Assembly (NCBI GenBank): GCA_030523645.1
Contig: JAUNIB010000001.1
Coordinates: 558,001-622,000, forward strand
Direction of reading: 5' to 3'
DNA length: 64,000 bases
DNA from: Selenomonadaceae bacterium
Lineage (GTDB): Bacteria > Bacillota > Negativicutes > Selenomonadales > Selenomonadaceae
In this document: piece by piece, positions 54,342 to 62,427 of the stretch
Position numbering within the stretch: the first letter of the stretch is position 1
Layout of the letters: each line of letters opens with the position of its first letter
Position numbers and translations under genes: made by a program
Notes under the pieces: generated by a model
The model's database searches: none
The model's input: the letters and a program-made list of their open reading frames with translations, nothing else
Told to the model about the DNA's origin: nothing

Positions 54342-55997
54342 TTACATCTTTTCCGGTGCTGAAATACCAAGAACTGCCAGCGCCAACCGAATCACACGCT
54401 GAGCAGCGCCGCACAGGGCCAGCCTGGCCTTTGCCAGTTCTGGCTCAATACCCATGCAGCGGCACTGATTATAGAAGCTGTGGAAAGCTCCTGCCAAATC
54501 ATATACATATCGAGCTATTCTCTGAGGCGCATAATCCGCGGCTGCCCGCTCCAGCTCCTCAGGATACTCTGCAATCTTCTTTATGAGGTCGATTTCTTTT
54601 TCTTCAGTCAGCAGTGACAAATCCGGTACTGCGCTTGTATCAATTCCCATCTCTGCTGCCTGACGGAATATGCTGGCAATACGAGCATGAGCATACTGTA
54701 CATAGTAAACCGGATTATCATTGGACTGAGATTTTGCGAGATTGATATCGAAATCAAGCTGACTGTCCAAAGAACGCATAATGAAGAAATAACGGGCTGC
54801 ATCTGTTCCGACTTCCTCAATGAGTTCTTCGAGAGTAACACTCTGTCCGGTACGCTTTGACATCTTTACCAGCTCACCGTCACGATAAAGGCTTACCATT
54901 TGCAGGAGCAGTACTTTCAGATTGTCAGGATTGTAGCCGAACATTGAAAGAGAAGCCTTGACTCTTGCAATGTAACCATGGTGGTCGGCACCCCAGATAT
55001 TAATAACCTTGCCAAATCCACGCTGGAACTTGTTTCTATGGTATGCAATATCTGCAGCAAGATAAGTCGGCACTCCGTTATCCCTTATTACAACGCGATC
55101 CTTGTCATCGCCGTAAGCGGTAGACTTCAGCCAAAGAGCGCCGTCTTTCTCGTAAATGTCGCCGGTCTTCTTCAGTGCTTCTACCGCATCCTTTATTGCA
55201 TCGGGATGAAGTGTCCGCTCACTGAACCATACATCAAAATCTACATTGAAAGCTTTAAGATCCCGCTTAAGGCAAGCCAGCTTTTCCTGCAGGGCAATTT
55301 CCTTCAGCGCCGCTATACGCTCGCTCTCCTCCATATTGAGGTACTTGTCACCATCACGGTCCTTAATAATCTGCGCGGTATCAATGATATCCGCTCCGCG
55401 GTAACCGTCCTCGGGAACCTGAGCATCAACGCCAAACAGCTGAAGATAACGGGCATTCACAGACTCAGCCAGATGATCAATCTGATTACCGGCATCGTTG
55501 ATATAATACTCACTCTCTACCGGATAGCCTGCAGCCCGCAGAAGGTTAACGAGAGCAGATCCGCTTGCAGCGCCTCGGCCGTGACCAACATGAAGGAGGC
55601 CGGTTGGGTTTGCACTGACATATTCTACCTGTATCTTATCAACATTTTTCATCGGCAGCTGACCGAAATCATCACCCTTGGCGATGATAGCTGCCAGATT
55701 GTCGTAAAGCACATTGCCCTTCAGGTAAAAATTGATAAAGCCGGGACCGGCTATAACTGTATGATCAACAAAATCCGCAGAAAGATTTCCCGTGATGGCC
55801 TCGGCAATGTCCCGTGGCTTCTTGCGGAAAACCCTTGCCGACTGCATAGCCACATTAGTAGCGAAGTCACCGAGCTCCTTCTTGGGCGGTACTTCCAACA
55901 CAAAAGAGGGCAGTTCTCCCTCCGGCAGAACGCCTGCTGCCTGAGCTGTTTTTACAGCGTTATTTATCGCTTGAGTAAGCTGTTCCTTGACATCCAA
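54342..55997 (-). CDS. argS: Arginyl-tRNA synthetase
   Basis: Charges tRNA-Arg. It has 551 residues. HVGHGRGAASGS near 128 is the HIGH-type motif and LVKMSKRTGQSVTL near 372 the KMSKS-type motif; the N-terminal ADD-1 and C-terminal DALR-type helical regions are present. TTG 55997 is the likely start, with GGGAGG 9 bases before. First gene of the housekeeping series, with two promoter candidates upstream. No T-box is visible. Confidence 0.97.
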   Translation of the reverse strand: MDVKEQLTQAINNAVKTAQAAGVLPEGELPSFVLEVPPKKELGDFATNVAMQSARVFRKKPRDIAEAITGNLSADFVDHTVIAGPGFINFYLKGNVLYDNLAAIIAKGDDFGQLPMKNVDKIQVEYVSANPTGLLHVGHGRGAASGSALVNLLRAAGYPVESEYYINDAGNQIDHLAESVNARYLQLFGVDAQVPEDGYRGADIIDTAQIIKDRDGDKYLNMEESERIAALKEIALQEKLACLKRDLKAFNVDFDVWFSERTLHPDAIKDAVEALKKTGDIYEKDGALWLKSTAYGDDKDRVVIRDNGVPTYLAADIAYHRNKFQRGFGKVINIWGADHHGYIARVKASLSMFGYNPDNLKVLLLQMVSLYRDGELVKMSKRTGQSVTLEELIEEVGTDAARYFFIMRSLDSQLDFDINLAKSQSNDNPVYYVQYAHARIASIFRQAAEMGIDTSAVPDLSLLTEEKEIDLIKKIAEYPEELERAAADYAPQRIARYVYDLAGAFHSFYNQCRCMGIEPELAKARLALCGAAQRVIRLALAVLGISAPEKM

Positions 55998-56021
55998 AAT
56001 TTATTTCCTCCCGAAATTCAC

Positions 56022-56059
56022 AATATATCTATTTTATCAAAATGACTCAATAATCACAA
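56022..56059 (-). promoter_or_regulatory. Two overlapping promoters of the argS operon
   Basis: On the minus strand TTGTGA (56059-56054) and TAAAAT (56036-56031) are 17 apart, and TTGAGT (56050-56045) and TATATT (56027-56022) are also 17 apart. They overlap by 9 bases, so RNA could start at two points ~9 bases apart, near 56024 and 56015. Confidence 0.65.
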
Positions 56060-56125
56060 CATTTTTGTAACTCAAACGCTCAAAAAAATCATAAACCGAT
56101 TAATTTGCACCGGATATTATAAACG

Positions 56126-56152
56126 CAAAAAGGCACCGCTCCGCGATGCCTT
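56126..56152 (-). terminator. Terminator after cheX
   Basis: AAGGCATCGC pairs with GCGGTGCCTT (10 bp, one G-U) around GGA, followed by TTT and GCG. Only 9 bp after the cheX stop, it closes the receiver-CheX operon. Confidence 0.88.
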
Positions 56153-56161
56153 CATTGGCTT

Positions 56162-56620
56162 TTAATTTATGGCGATGTTCAACTCAATTATGTGTCCGTC
56201 AATATCCATTTCCACAAACAGGAAACTGTCACTGCTTATGCGAATCTGGAAATTTTCGCCGATGGTCAGACTCGGAGTAGAAATGTCAACATCGTAGCCC
56301 ATTCCTGCTAAGCTGGTAGCAGCATTTGCCGTCAACATATTACTCATTTCTGAAATTGCGCTCTGAGCCATCTCGTCAAAAGACTCTACAGGCATACCCA
56401 TCATCATGGTAGAGGCGATGAACTTCGCTGTATCTTCTGACATATTGTAGGCAACATTTCCGTGAATCTGCTTGGTAAAGCCAACCAGAACGGAAACACC
56501 TAAGCTCGTTGCCGTCATATTCTTGACGCCCATTTTTGCGCGTTTCGGCATTGGAAAGCCCAGCATAGGCATAACCGCAACGATCGCATCAATGAACGGA
56601 TTTACAAGCTTTGCATCCAT
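56162..56620 (-). CDS. CheX-family protein (probable CheY-P phosphatase)
   Basis: A 152-residue protein of the CheX/CheC/FliY family, which removes phosphate from response regulators. MAQSAISEMSNMLTANAAT near 85-103 contains the S-x3-E-x2-N catalytic motif. The N-terminus (FIDAIVAVMPMLG) and SVLVGFTKQIHGNVAY match the fold. Stand-alone, 3 bp after the receiver-CheX fusion and in the same operon. It is likely to act on the fused receiver or on the divergent HD-GYP regulator (inference). Confidence 0.85.
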   Translation of the reverse strand: MDAKLVNPFIDAIVAVMPMLGFPMPKRAKMGVKNMTATSLGVSVLVGFTKQIHGNVAYNMSEDTAKFIASTMMMGMPVESFDEMAQSAISEMSNMLTANAATSLAGMGYDVDISTPSLTIGENFQIRISSDSFLFVEMDIDGHIIELNIAIN

Positions 56621-56623
56621 GCG

Positions 56624-57484
56624 TTATTTCTCCTCTGCAAATCCCATTTCTATGTACATCGTTCCAAATGCACTAACGCACTTTGTACGGAATGCTTTGA
56701 GTTTTGCACCGGCCATTTTCACATTTGAGCCAGCAATTATACCCGGCGTTGTTATGCGCAGCTCTTTGTCCTTCACCTGATTGTTTATCATAGATACACC
56801 GCGGCCGACAATAATATTCGTTGCCTCCTGCAGTGTCTCCATAGCAGTTGCATCGTCCATCTGACTTTCCTTTTTGTTGAGGAATGCCGAGGTAAACTTA
56901 TACAAGGTTTTCTGATCCATGTGGATTACAACGCGGCCATGAGGCTCACCGGTGAGTCCGATTAGAGCTGCAATGCCGTTAAGCAGGAGCGAATCATCCT
57001 CCACAGCTTCAGCATACTGCAGGCATTCCTGTCCAGTAAAGCCGATGAGTGTTTCTGTAAAAGCCTTGTTAAATGCCGGCACATAAGTATCCTTAAATGC
57101 ATTCACATTGACCGGGCCGCGTGAGCACAGCTTTGTCAATGCTTCCAAAAGATCGTTAATCCGCACCGGTTTCTGAATAAAATCGTTAATACCAACCTGC
57201 TTGCCCTGTTCAATCAGGCTTTCATCCCGCATGGTGCTAATCATAACGACCCGAACATCATTATCTATCTTTTTCAGCTGTTTGGTGCACTCAATACCGT
57301 TGGCATCCGGCAGGTTCATATCCATAGTAACAGCCGCAGGACGATAACGCTCAAACATCTCAACTGCCTCAGCAGCAGTACGAGCTGTCGCCACGACCTC
57401 AAAATTTGTCTTTGCCAGTAAATCCGAAAGAATGGCACAGCTGATGCGAGAGTCATCAACTACCATTACTCTGATTTTTTCCAT
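56624..57484 (-). CDS. Response regulator with CheX-like output domain
   Basis: A 286-residue fusion. The receiver domain (~1-120) has VMVVDDSRISCAILSDLL with the acidic pocket, the phospho-Asp in AVTMDMNLPDANG near 55, and STMRDESL and QKPVRINDL (conserved Thr/Ser and Lys). Residues ~135-280 form a CheX-like domain with TAMETLQEATNIIVGRGVS near 217-235, which keeps an E-x3-E-x2-N motif. Such a protein could dephosphorylate itself or a partner. First gene of the operon; promoter not clear. Confidence 0.85.
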   Translation of the reverse strand: MEKIRVMVVDDSRISCAILSDLLAKTNFEVVATARTAAEAVEMFERYRPAAVTMDMNLPDANGIECTKQLKKIDNDVRVVMISTMRDESLIEQGKQVGINDFIQKPVRINDLLEALTKLCSRGPVNVNAFKDTYVPAFNKAFTETLIGFTGQECLQYAEAVEDDSLLLNGIAALIGLTGEPHGRVVIHMDQKTLYKFTSAFLNKKESQMDDATAMETLQEATNIIVGRGVSMINNQVKDKELRITTPGIIAGSNVKMAGAKLKAFRTKCVSAFGTMYIEMGFAEEK

Positions 57485-57679
57485 TTCGTTACCACCCCAA
57501 GTAGAGTATTTAACTTTTAGTGAATAGTATACAAAATTTTTATATTTTTCTCAATAGCCTTTTGGCGAAATTAATGATTAAAAAAAGAGAAATCATCCAC
57601 CGGCAGATATTTGATAAATCCAGCGGCCAATATTTGTTCTTGCGCTCCATTATGATAATTTTTCACAAATATTCATAAG

Positions 57680-57713
57680 GGTATTTACTAATACCATTAG
57701 GGAGATTTATAAT
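57680..57713 (+). promoter_or_regulatory. Promoter of the HD-GYP gene with an inverted repeat
   Basis: TTTACT (57684-57689) and TATAAT (57708-57713) are 18 bases apart. The -35 lies within GGTATT-TACT-AATACC (57680-57695), a perfect 6 bp inverted repeat that could be a regulator site. The remaining ~200 bp back to the divergent gene is AT-rich and shows nothing else clear. Confidence 0.6.
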
Positions 57714-57773
57714 CAAAGTGCTGATTTTACAAATTCATTCCAACACAATGTTGATACCAAGGAAGTGGATAGT

Positions 57774-58862
57774 ATGGACACCATACTAATCGTTGATGAT
57801 TCACGGATGAACCGGACAATACTCCGAAATGTTTTCGACAAGAAATACCGGATTATCGAGGCAGGAGACGGAGAGGAAGCGATTCAGCTGATTGACAGCT
57901 GCCATGAATTTCTTTCGTTGGTCTTTCTCGATCTTGTGATGCCGAAGAAAAGCGGTATAGAGGTTCTGCAGCACATTTGTGACACCGGCATGCGCGACAT
58001 ACTGCCGGCGATTATGATTACAGGCGACACTGGGACAGAGAGCGCTGTCGAGGCATACGAGTACGGAGCCGCCGATTTTGTACACAAGCCCTTCGATGCA
58101 AAAATCATTATGCATCGTGCCGAAAACGTGATGGAGCTGTACCGTCGCCGCCGTGATATTGAAAAGGAGCTGGACGAAAGAACGAAAGCGCTGCGAATGA
58201 GCAGAGCAAAGCTGGAAAAAACAAACGATTTTCTCGTAAATGCCCTTGGTTCCGTAGTTGGCTTCCGAAGTCTTGAATCAGGGAATCATATAAAAAGAGT
58301 CAGCTGCTTCACGAAAATATTACTCAATTATGTCAGGAAGGAATTTCCGAAGTATGGCCTAACCCACGGAAAAATCAATACCATCGTTACCGCCTCACTG
58401 CTGCATGATGTAGGCAAAATCGGTATCCCTGACAGCATTCTGAACAAACCCGGCCGCCTGACACCGGAAGAATTTGAAATTATGAAGAGCCATTCCTCTG
58501 TCGGATGTGAAATTCTGGAATGCTTCAAGATGGATGACTATGAGGAAAAAACAGAACAATCCGGACTTAACTTTTACCGCTGCTGCTATGAAATCTGCCG
58601 CTGGCACCATGAGAAAGCCGACGGAAGAGGCTATCCCGACGGTCTGAAGGGAGACGAAATCCCCATTTGGTCACATGCTGTCGCCGTGGCCGACTGCTTC
58701 GACGCGCTTGCTTCCAAACGAGTTTACAAGCCGGCTTTTGGTCTTGAGGAAGCCCACCGAATGATACTGAACGGCGAATGCGGTCAATTCTCCGATGATC
58801 TCATGCACTGCTTCGCTTTGGCAAAGCAGGATTTATTCGATGTTTTCAAGCAAATCCAATAG
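57774..58862 (+). CDS. Receiver + HD-GYP domain regulator (c-di-GMP phosphodiesterase)
   Basis: A 362-residue two-domain regulator. The receiver (~1-125) shows ILIVDDSRMNRTIL, phospho-Asp in VFLDLVMPKKSG near 52 and VHKPFDAKII. A short coiled linker (KALRMSRAKLEKTNDFLV) leads to HD-GYP (~165-345), with SLLHDVGKIGIPD near 210 (metal His/Asp), CRWHHEKADGRGYPDGLKG near 281 (GYP motif intact), so c-di-GMP hydrolysis is expected. The ATG at 57774 has AAGGAAG 8 bases before. Divergent from the two CheX genes. Confidence 0.93.
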   Translation: MDTILIVDDSRMNRTILRNVFDKKYRIIEAGDGEEAIQLIDSCHEFLSLVFLDLVMPKKSGIEVLQHICDTGMRDILPAIMITGDTGTESAVEAYEYGAADFVHKPFDAKIIMHRAENVMELYRRRRDIEKELDERTKALRMSRAKLEKTNDFLVNALGSVVGFRSLESGNHIKRVSCFTKILLNYVRKEFPKYGLTHGKINTIVTASLLHDVGKIGIPDSILNKPGRLTPEEFEIMKSHSSVGCEILECFKMDDYEEKTEQSGLNFYRCCYEICRWHHEKADGRGYPDGLKGDEIPIWSHAVAVADCFDALASKRVYKPAFGLEEAHRMILNGECGQFSDDLMHCFALAKQDLFDVFKQIQ

Positions 58863-58914
58863 CATTTTCCATCCATCACCTTAAAGAATATTCCAACTAT
58901 TTCAGATAATGCGT

Positions 58915-58972
58915 CCCCCTTCGTCAAACCGACAGCCAATACCTGCCGTGTCTGCCGAAGGGGGATTTCTTT
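58915..58972 (+). terminator. Terminator after the HD-GYP gene
   Basis: CCCCCTTCG (58915-58923) pairs with CGAAGGGGG (58956-58964), with a 32-base loop, followed by ATTTCTTTAG. The T run is modest. The long loop contains a shorter internal pairing. Confidence 0.75.
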
Positions 58973-59017
58973 AGTTTATCGGTCAGTTGTCTATATTATC
59001 TGTCAAAGCCTTTGTCA

Positions 59018-59257
59018 TCATTTGGTCTCATACTTTTCAAATCTGAAGCTTTGAACCGCATCAGGATACTTCTCTCTGTCTACAGGGCTCATAAACATTT
59101 CAATCGGTCTTGCATAGCAAAGGCCCTCACCGTATAATGCCTTGTACACCACAAGACGCTCGCCTGTCTCGGAGTGAACAGCAACGCACTTTATCTCGTA
59201 GCGATTACCCTTAAAATGCATCCATACTTCTCCGGCTTTCGGTTCTTCTCTCAGCAT
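59018..59257 (-). CDS. DUF1653 family small protein
   Basis: A 79-residue protein. GEVWMHFKGNRYEIKCVAVH near residues 9-28 and VYKALYGEGLCYARPIEMF near 38-56 match DUF1653, small soluble proteins of unknown function. The ATG at 59257 has GGGGAGG 7 bases before it, better than an upstream in-frame start. It stands alone between two genes facing away on plus. Confidence 0.88.
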   Translation of the reverse strand: MLREEPKAGEVWMHFKGNRYEIKCVAVHSETGERLVVYKALYGEGLCYARPIEMFMSPVDREKYPDAVQSFRFEKYETK

Positions 59258-59458
59258 TTGTCTGCCTCCCCGCAAATAATTTCTTAATCCTGCTTTGTTG
59301 ATCTTAACATATAATCATACAGTCAGGAAATCACCTTGCCGTCAATTCTGTGATGTCAGCTTTTTTGTGGAAATCAATCACATCAAAGCTGCTGCTCTAG
59401 CGAAATTATCTCATTTGTTATATAATTGTTGGCGAAAACTTTACTTGGAGGGATTTTT

Positions 59459-60943
59459 TTGAACGATTCAACCTATATTATTTTTGCCTTTGTGCTTTAC
59501 CTTGGAGCAATGATGGCTATCGGAGTACTTTACTACAAAAAGACCTCGAATATGTCAGATTACATCCTCGGAAACAGACAGCTTGGTGCCTGGATTATTT
59601 CCATGAGTGCCGAGGCTTCGGATATGAGCGGATGGATGCTCATGGGTCTCCCCGGTTATGCTTATGTTGCCGGATTCAATGCCGGCTGGATTGGTCTCGG
59701 ACTTGCCATCGGCACACTTCTCAACTGGCAGTTTGTCGCCAGTCGTCTTCGCAATTACACTGAGCTGGCAAACAATTCACTGACGCTGCCGGATTTCTTT
59801 CAAAATCGTTTTAAGGATACCAGCAACTTCCTGCGAGTCATTCCGGCCATTTTCATCCTCATCTTCTTTGTTATTTACACTTCCTCCGGCTTCGTTGCCG
59901 GCGGCAAGCTCTTTGAAACGATTTTCCATCTCCCCTATGAGTATTCCCTGTTCCTCGGTGCTTTCGTTGTAGTCTTTTACACCTTTGTCGGCGGTTTTAC
60001 CGCTGTTTGCACCACGGACTTCATCATGGGTCTGATGATGTTCGGTGCCATCCTCGTAGTTCCTACCATGGCGGCTCTTTCTCTCGGCGGTATCCCCGAA
60101 ACCGCCTCCATGATTTTCACGGCTCATCCCACCTTCTTCGAGCCTCTTATCAAGCCGGACGGCTCCACTCTCTCCATGATTGAATTTGTCTCCCTCATGG
60201 GCTGGGGGCTCGGCTATTTCGGTCAGCCCCATATTCTTGTTCGATTCATGGCTATCAGCTCCGCTAAAGAGATTAAGCCCGCCATGAACATCGCAATGAC
60301 CTGGGTCGCCATCTCCTTGACCGCAGCCGTCATCGTCGGTATGGTCGGCAGCGTCTATCTGACCGAACCGCTCACCGGCACCAACGCAGAGACCGTATTC
60401 CTCGTAATGACTCACCGCCTCTTTAATCCTTTCGCAGCCGGTATTGTTCTCAGTGCCGTTCTCGCCGCTATCATGAGTACAGCTTCCTCGCAGCTCCTTG
60501 TTGCTGCTTCCGCCATTGCTCAGGATTTTTACGCCGCAATCATCAAAAAGAATGCCGGCGAAGGTGAACTTGTCTGGGTCGGCCGCTTCTCTGTTTTGGC
60601 CATCGCACTCATGTCCCTTGTTCTCGGTCTCAACCCCAACAGCTACATTCTCGATATGGTTGCCTATGCCTGGGCCGGATTCGGTGCGGCCTTCGGGCCG
60701 ATTACTCTCGCGGCTCTCTTCTGGCGCCGCACAACGAGAAACGGTGCCATCGCCGGTATCATTGTCGGCGGTATAACCGTCCTTGTATGGAAGCAGCTCG
60801 CTCTCTTCGGACTCTATGAGCTGGTTCCTGGCTTCATCTTCTCCTCTATTGCCATCGTCATTGTAAGTCTTATGGACAAAGCTCCTTCCAAAGATATTAC
60901 CGATGTCTTTGACAAGATGGTTGCTATGGGCAAAAACCAGTAA
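59459..60943 (+). CDS. putP: Sodium:solute symporter, PutP-type (proline)
   Basis: Na+-coupled uptake protein of 494 residues with about 12-13 membrane segments. ILGNRQLGAWIISMSAEASDMSGW near residues 34-57, GWGLGYFGQPHILVRFMAI near 254 and STASSQLLVAASAIAQDFY near 340 match PutP, including the conserved Na+/Pro-site residues. The TTG at 59459 is preferred, with GGAGGG 6 bases before it; an upstream in-frame TTG at 59426 overlaps a TATAAT (59421-59426) that is probably the -10 box. No other proline gene is near. Confidence 0.92.
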   Translation: MNDSTYIIFAFVLYLGAMMAIGVLYYKKTSNMSDYILGNRQLGAWIISMSAEASDMSGWMLMGLPGYAYVAGFNAGWIGLGLAIGTLLNWQFVASRLRNYTELANNSLTLPDFFQNRFKDTSNFLRVIPAIFILIFFVIYTSSGFVAGGKLFETIFHLPYEYSLFLGAFVVVFYTFVGGFTAVCTTDFIMGLMMFGAILVVPTMAALSLGGIPETASMIFTAHPTFFEPLIKPDGSTLSMIEFVSLMGWGLGYFGQPHILVRFMAISSAKEIKPAMNIAMTWVAISLTAAVIVGMVGSVYLTEPLTGTNAETVFLVMTHRLFNPFAAGIVLSAVLAAIMSTASSQLLVAASAIAQDFYAAIIKKNAGEGELVWVGRFSVLAIALMSLVLGLNPNSYILDMVAYAWAGFGAAFGPITLAALFWRRTTRNGAIAGIIVGGITVLVWKQLALFGLYELVPGFIFSSIAIVIVSLMDKAPSKDITDVFDKMVAMGKNQ

Positions 60944-60979
60944 GATACTGATAAATGCTATAATCATGCCCCTTTTGCC

Positions 60980-61008
60980 TTGACACTCATTGGTTACGCT
61001 GATATAAT
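60980..61008 (+). promoter_or_regulatory. Consensus promoter of tRNA-Ser
   Basis: A perfect TTGACA (60980-60985) and a perfect TATAAT (61003-61008), 17 bases apart, lie 12 bases before the tRNA. This is the best promoter match in the window. Confidence 0.93.
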
Positions 61009-61019
61009 GTCGAATGTTT

Positions 61020-61108
<89 letters not shown>

Positions 61109-61122
61109 TAACGAATATCCTG

Positions 61123-61152
61123 CTGCACGGAATTTATTCCGTGCAGTTTTTT
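61123..61152 (+). terminator. Terminator after tRNA-Ser
   Basis: CTGCACGGAA and TTCCGTGCAG form a perfect 10 bp stem with a 4-base loop, followed by six T. Confidence 0.96.
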
Positions 61153-61165
61153 ATGCATTACACAG

Positions 61166-61212
61166 AAAAGGGACTGTCTGCCCGATGAAAATCATCAAGC
61201 TGACAGTCCCTT
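61166..61212 (-). terminator. Terminator after the zinc transport operon
   Basis: AAGGGACTGTC (61168-61178) and GACAGTCCCTT (61202-61212) form an 11 bp stem. On the minus strand it is followed by TTTCTG, and its 3' end lies 18 bp after the zinc-ribbon gene. The loop includes GATGA/TCATC. Confidence 0.85.
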
Positions 61213-61229
61213 CTTATTTTATCCCTTAT

Positions 61230-61565
61230 TCAATTATCCGCTTTCAGCTGGACCCGGCAATGCGGGCAGAAGGTGAAACTTGCCGGAACACTTTTGCCGC
61301 AGTTGGGGCAGAAGCTCTGCTCGTTTACCGTAACCTCCCGGCTCCCCTGACGGCGATATACATTATCCACTGTGTCAGCCGCGTCAAATCTCTTGGGAAG
61401 ATTTTTCGGTCTGCCGAAGAAGAAATAGGCAACTCCCATTATAGGAATAAACAAAGTTGCTATCGTCCCAAAAAACATGGGGCCGGCGCTGAGTCCCCTC
61501 TTTTCTGCATCCCTTTTAACAAGATACGCACAAAGGACAGAGAAAACGATTGACAGCAAAGCCAT
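61230..61565 (-). CDS. Small membrane protein with a C-terminal zinc ribbon
   Basis: A 111-residue protein with two membrane segments (MALLSIVFSVLCAYLVKRDA; FGTIATLFIPIMGVAYFFFG) and a zinc-ribbon end CPNCGKSVPASFTFCPHC near 89-106, two CxxC knuckles. The ATG at 61565 is preceded by AAAGGAGG. It follows the ABC permease by 16 bp in the zinc-type operon, so a role in metal transport or sensing is suggested by place only; I do not recognise the family. Confidence 0.75.
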   Translation of the reverse strand: MALLSIVFSVLCAYLVKRDAEKRGLSAGPMFFGTIATLFIPIMGVAYFFFGRPKNLPKRFDAADTVDNVYRRQGSREVTVNEQSFCPNCGKSVPASFTFCPHCRVQLKADN

Positions 61566-61581
61566 TATTATTCCTCCTTTA

Positions 61582-62427
61582 TCATCTGACAAAATAAGGT
61601 TTTAACAAAAGCGTTATGAAATAGCACACCGCGGCAATGAGTACCACAGTTGCTCCCACGGCCATATTAAAATAATAGGCAACAATCAATCCGCTGACCC
61701 CGGAAATAATAGAAATCAGAACGGAAATCAAATGGTATCTCTTCACATCCCAGGTAACATTTCTTGCCGCCGCGCCCGGCAGGACAAGCAGCGAATTAAT
61801 GACCAGAATGCCTACCCACTGAATAGACACAGCTACAACTACTGCCACCAGAGAGGCAAAGCAGCTCTCGATAAAGAACGACTTTATTCCGCGGCTGCGG
61901 GCAAAGGCCGCATTTATGGATATGAGAAGCAGCGAGTTGAACAGAATACTCCAGGCTATGACCACAGCGACAAAGACAAAGGCCAGTGCCGCAATTTCTT
62001 CCTGACGGATGCTCAGTACATCGCCGATAAGGTAGGACGAAAACTTATTGAAGCTGCCGCCTCTGGACATAATCATCAAACCGATTGCCACAGCCATTGC
62101 AGAGAAAACACCGATGACTGTGTCGGTAGAGGCGTTGCTCCGCTGCTTCATGTAAGTGATAAAAACCGCAAAAATTATTGAGAAAACAATCAGGGAAGCA
62201 AGCGGTGAGCCGGAGCCCAGCAGGACACCTACGGCAATACCGGAAAAGGCACCGTGTCCCAAGGAATCGGCAAAAAATGCCATCCTGTTCGATACCACCA
62301 TAGTTGACAGCAGACCAAAAAGCGGCGCTACCAGCAGAATAGCCAGAAAGGCATTCTTCATAAAGGAATAGCTCAGCCAGTCGAAGGGCAAGACCGCATC
62401 CAGGAGAGTATAGACGAAATCCATCAT
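61582..62427 (-). CDS. znuB: Zinc/manganese-type ABC transporter permease
   Basis: Membrane subunit of the ABC-3 family (ZnuB/MntB), 281 residues with about eight membrane segments. NRMAFFADSLGHGAFSGIAVG near 47-67 and GILVINSLLVLPGAAARN near 206-223 are family marks. It overlaps the ATPase stop by 4 bp. Metal choice between zinc and manganese is not certain; a substrate-binding protein gene is not next to it. Confidence 0.9.
   Translation of the reverse strand: MMDFVYTLLDAVLPFDWLSYSFMKNAFLAILLVAPLFGLLSTMVVSNRMAFFADSLGHGAFSGIAVGVLLGSGSPLASLIVFSIIFAVFITYMKQRSNASTDTVIGVFSAMAVAIGLMIMSRGGSFNKFSSYLIGDVLSIRQEEIAALAFVFVAVVIAWSILFNSLLLISINAAFARSRGIKSFFIESCFASLVAVVVAVSIQWVGILVINSLLVLPGAAARNVTWDVKRYHLISVLISIISGVSGLIVAYYFNMAVGATVVLIAAVCYFITLLLKPYFVR

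Noticed and set aside
54978-56045. A 355-codon plus-strand frame opposite argS
   Set aside because: argS is certain on the other strand with both tRNA-synthetase motifs; this frame has no family match by eye.
55998-56125. T-box leader before argS
   Set aside because: There is no T-box consensus or specifier structure in the ~120 bases; only promoters are seen.
59777-60967. A 396-codon open frame on the minus strand across the putP-type gene
   Set aside because: It is the mirror of a clear sodium symporter; the reading is low-complexity, rich in Gly, Glu, Asp and Asn, with no motif and no ribosome site. The plus-strand gene explains the sequence.
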